Source: Acidobacteriota bacterium
GTDB taxonomy: Bacteria; Acidobacteriota; Terriglobia; Terriglobales; Acidobacteriaceae
Direction of reading: 5' to 3'
Assembly (NCBI GenBank): GCA_021809235.1
Contig: JAKBAG010000156.1
Coordinates: 1-7,225 of the forward strand
DNA: 7,225 nt
Below are positions 7,162 to 7,225 of the stretch, one piece after another. A program made the translations under genes and the position numbers. The notes below the pieces were generated by a model. It did no database searches. It was given only the letters and a program-made list of their open reading frames with translations, and had not been told where the DNA came from. Position 1 is the first letter of the stretch, and each line of letters opens with the position of its first letter.

Positions 7162-7225
7162 CATCTTCTGCTTCCATCACGCAGTAGTCTGGCCATATCG
7201 CATGCGCAGTCGGGATGATGGAAAA

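Noticed and set aside
7172..7223. 8-bp inverted repeat TTCCATCA / TGATGGAA after the CRTAC1 stop
   Set aside because: The loop is 36 bases, the plus-strand side is followed by A rather than U, and the window ends there; a terminator or operator cannot be claimed.

Overview
The window looks like chromosomal DNA of a free-living member of the Acidobacteriota (class Terriglobia/Acidobacteriia). This is inferred from gene content and style, not from a marker gene: roughly 60% G+C, a propeller-type (Reg_prop/Y_Y_Y) sensor kinase, a CRTAC1/ASPIC-UnbV secreted propeller protein, and a small secreted protein of a type I associate with acidobacterial genomes. I see no transposase, integrase, tRNA, rRNA or CRISPR array, and coding density is high.

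Layout. Left end, minus strand: a 144-residue protein with two CDGSH iron-sulfur domains (71-505), followed by a GC-rich hairpin without a clear U-tract (30-47). A divergent intergenic region (506-719) holds a probable promoter for the CDGSH gene and a perfect 9-bp hairpin whose U-rich tail lies on the minus strand. Plus strand: a three-gene cluster whose reading frames overlap by 4 bases at each junction. It encodes a membrane sensor histidine kinase with a large two-propeller sensing region (720-4064), a NarL/FixJ-family response regulator (4061-4708) and a secreted protein of unknown function (4705-5229). After a 66-base gap with a good -10 element comes a 621-residue secreted calcium-loop propeller protein of the CRTAC1 family (5296-7161). 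The last 64 bases hold no gene.

How the genes may work together. The kinase carries its sensor outside the cytoplasmic membrane and its catalytic part inside, and almost certainly phosphorylates the co-translated regulator at Asp57; the regulator binds DNA through a C-terminal LuxR-type helix-turn-helix. The third gene is coupled to the regulator and exported, so it is a candidate partner or output of the system on the outer face of the membrane. The CRTAC1 gene may be read through from the operon or started from its own promoter. That promoter is placed so that its mRNA would begin at or next to the ATG, which suggests a leaderless message. The ligand, the regulon and the link with the CDGSH gene cannot be read from the sequence.

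The gene families are mostly familiar. The points most worth a second look are the coupled secreted protein, the minus-strand terminator-like hairpin behind a small antisense reading frame, and the leaderless arrangement of the CRTAC1 gene.
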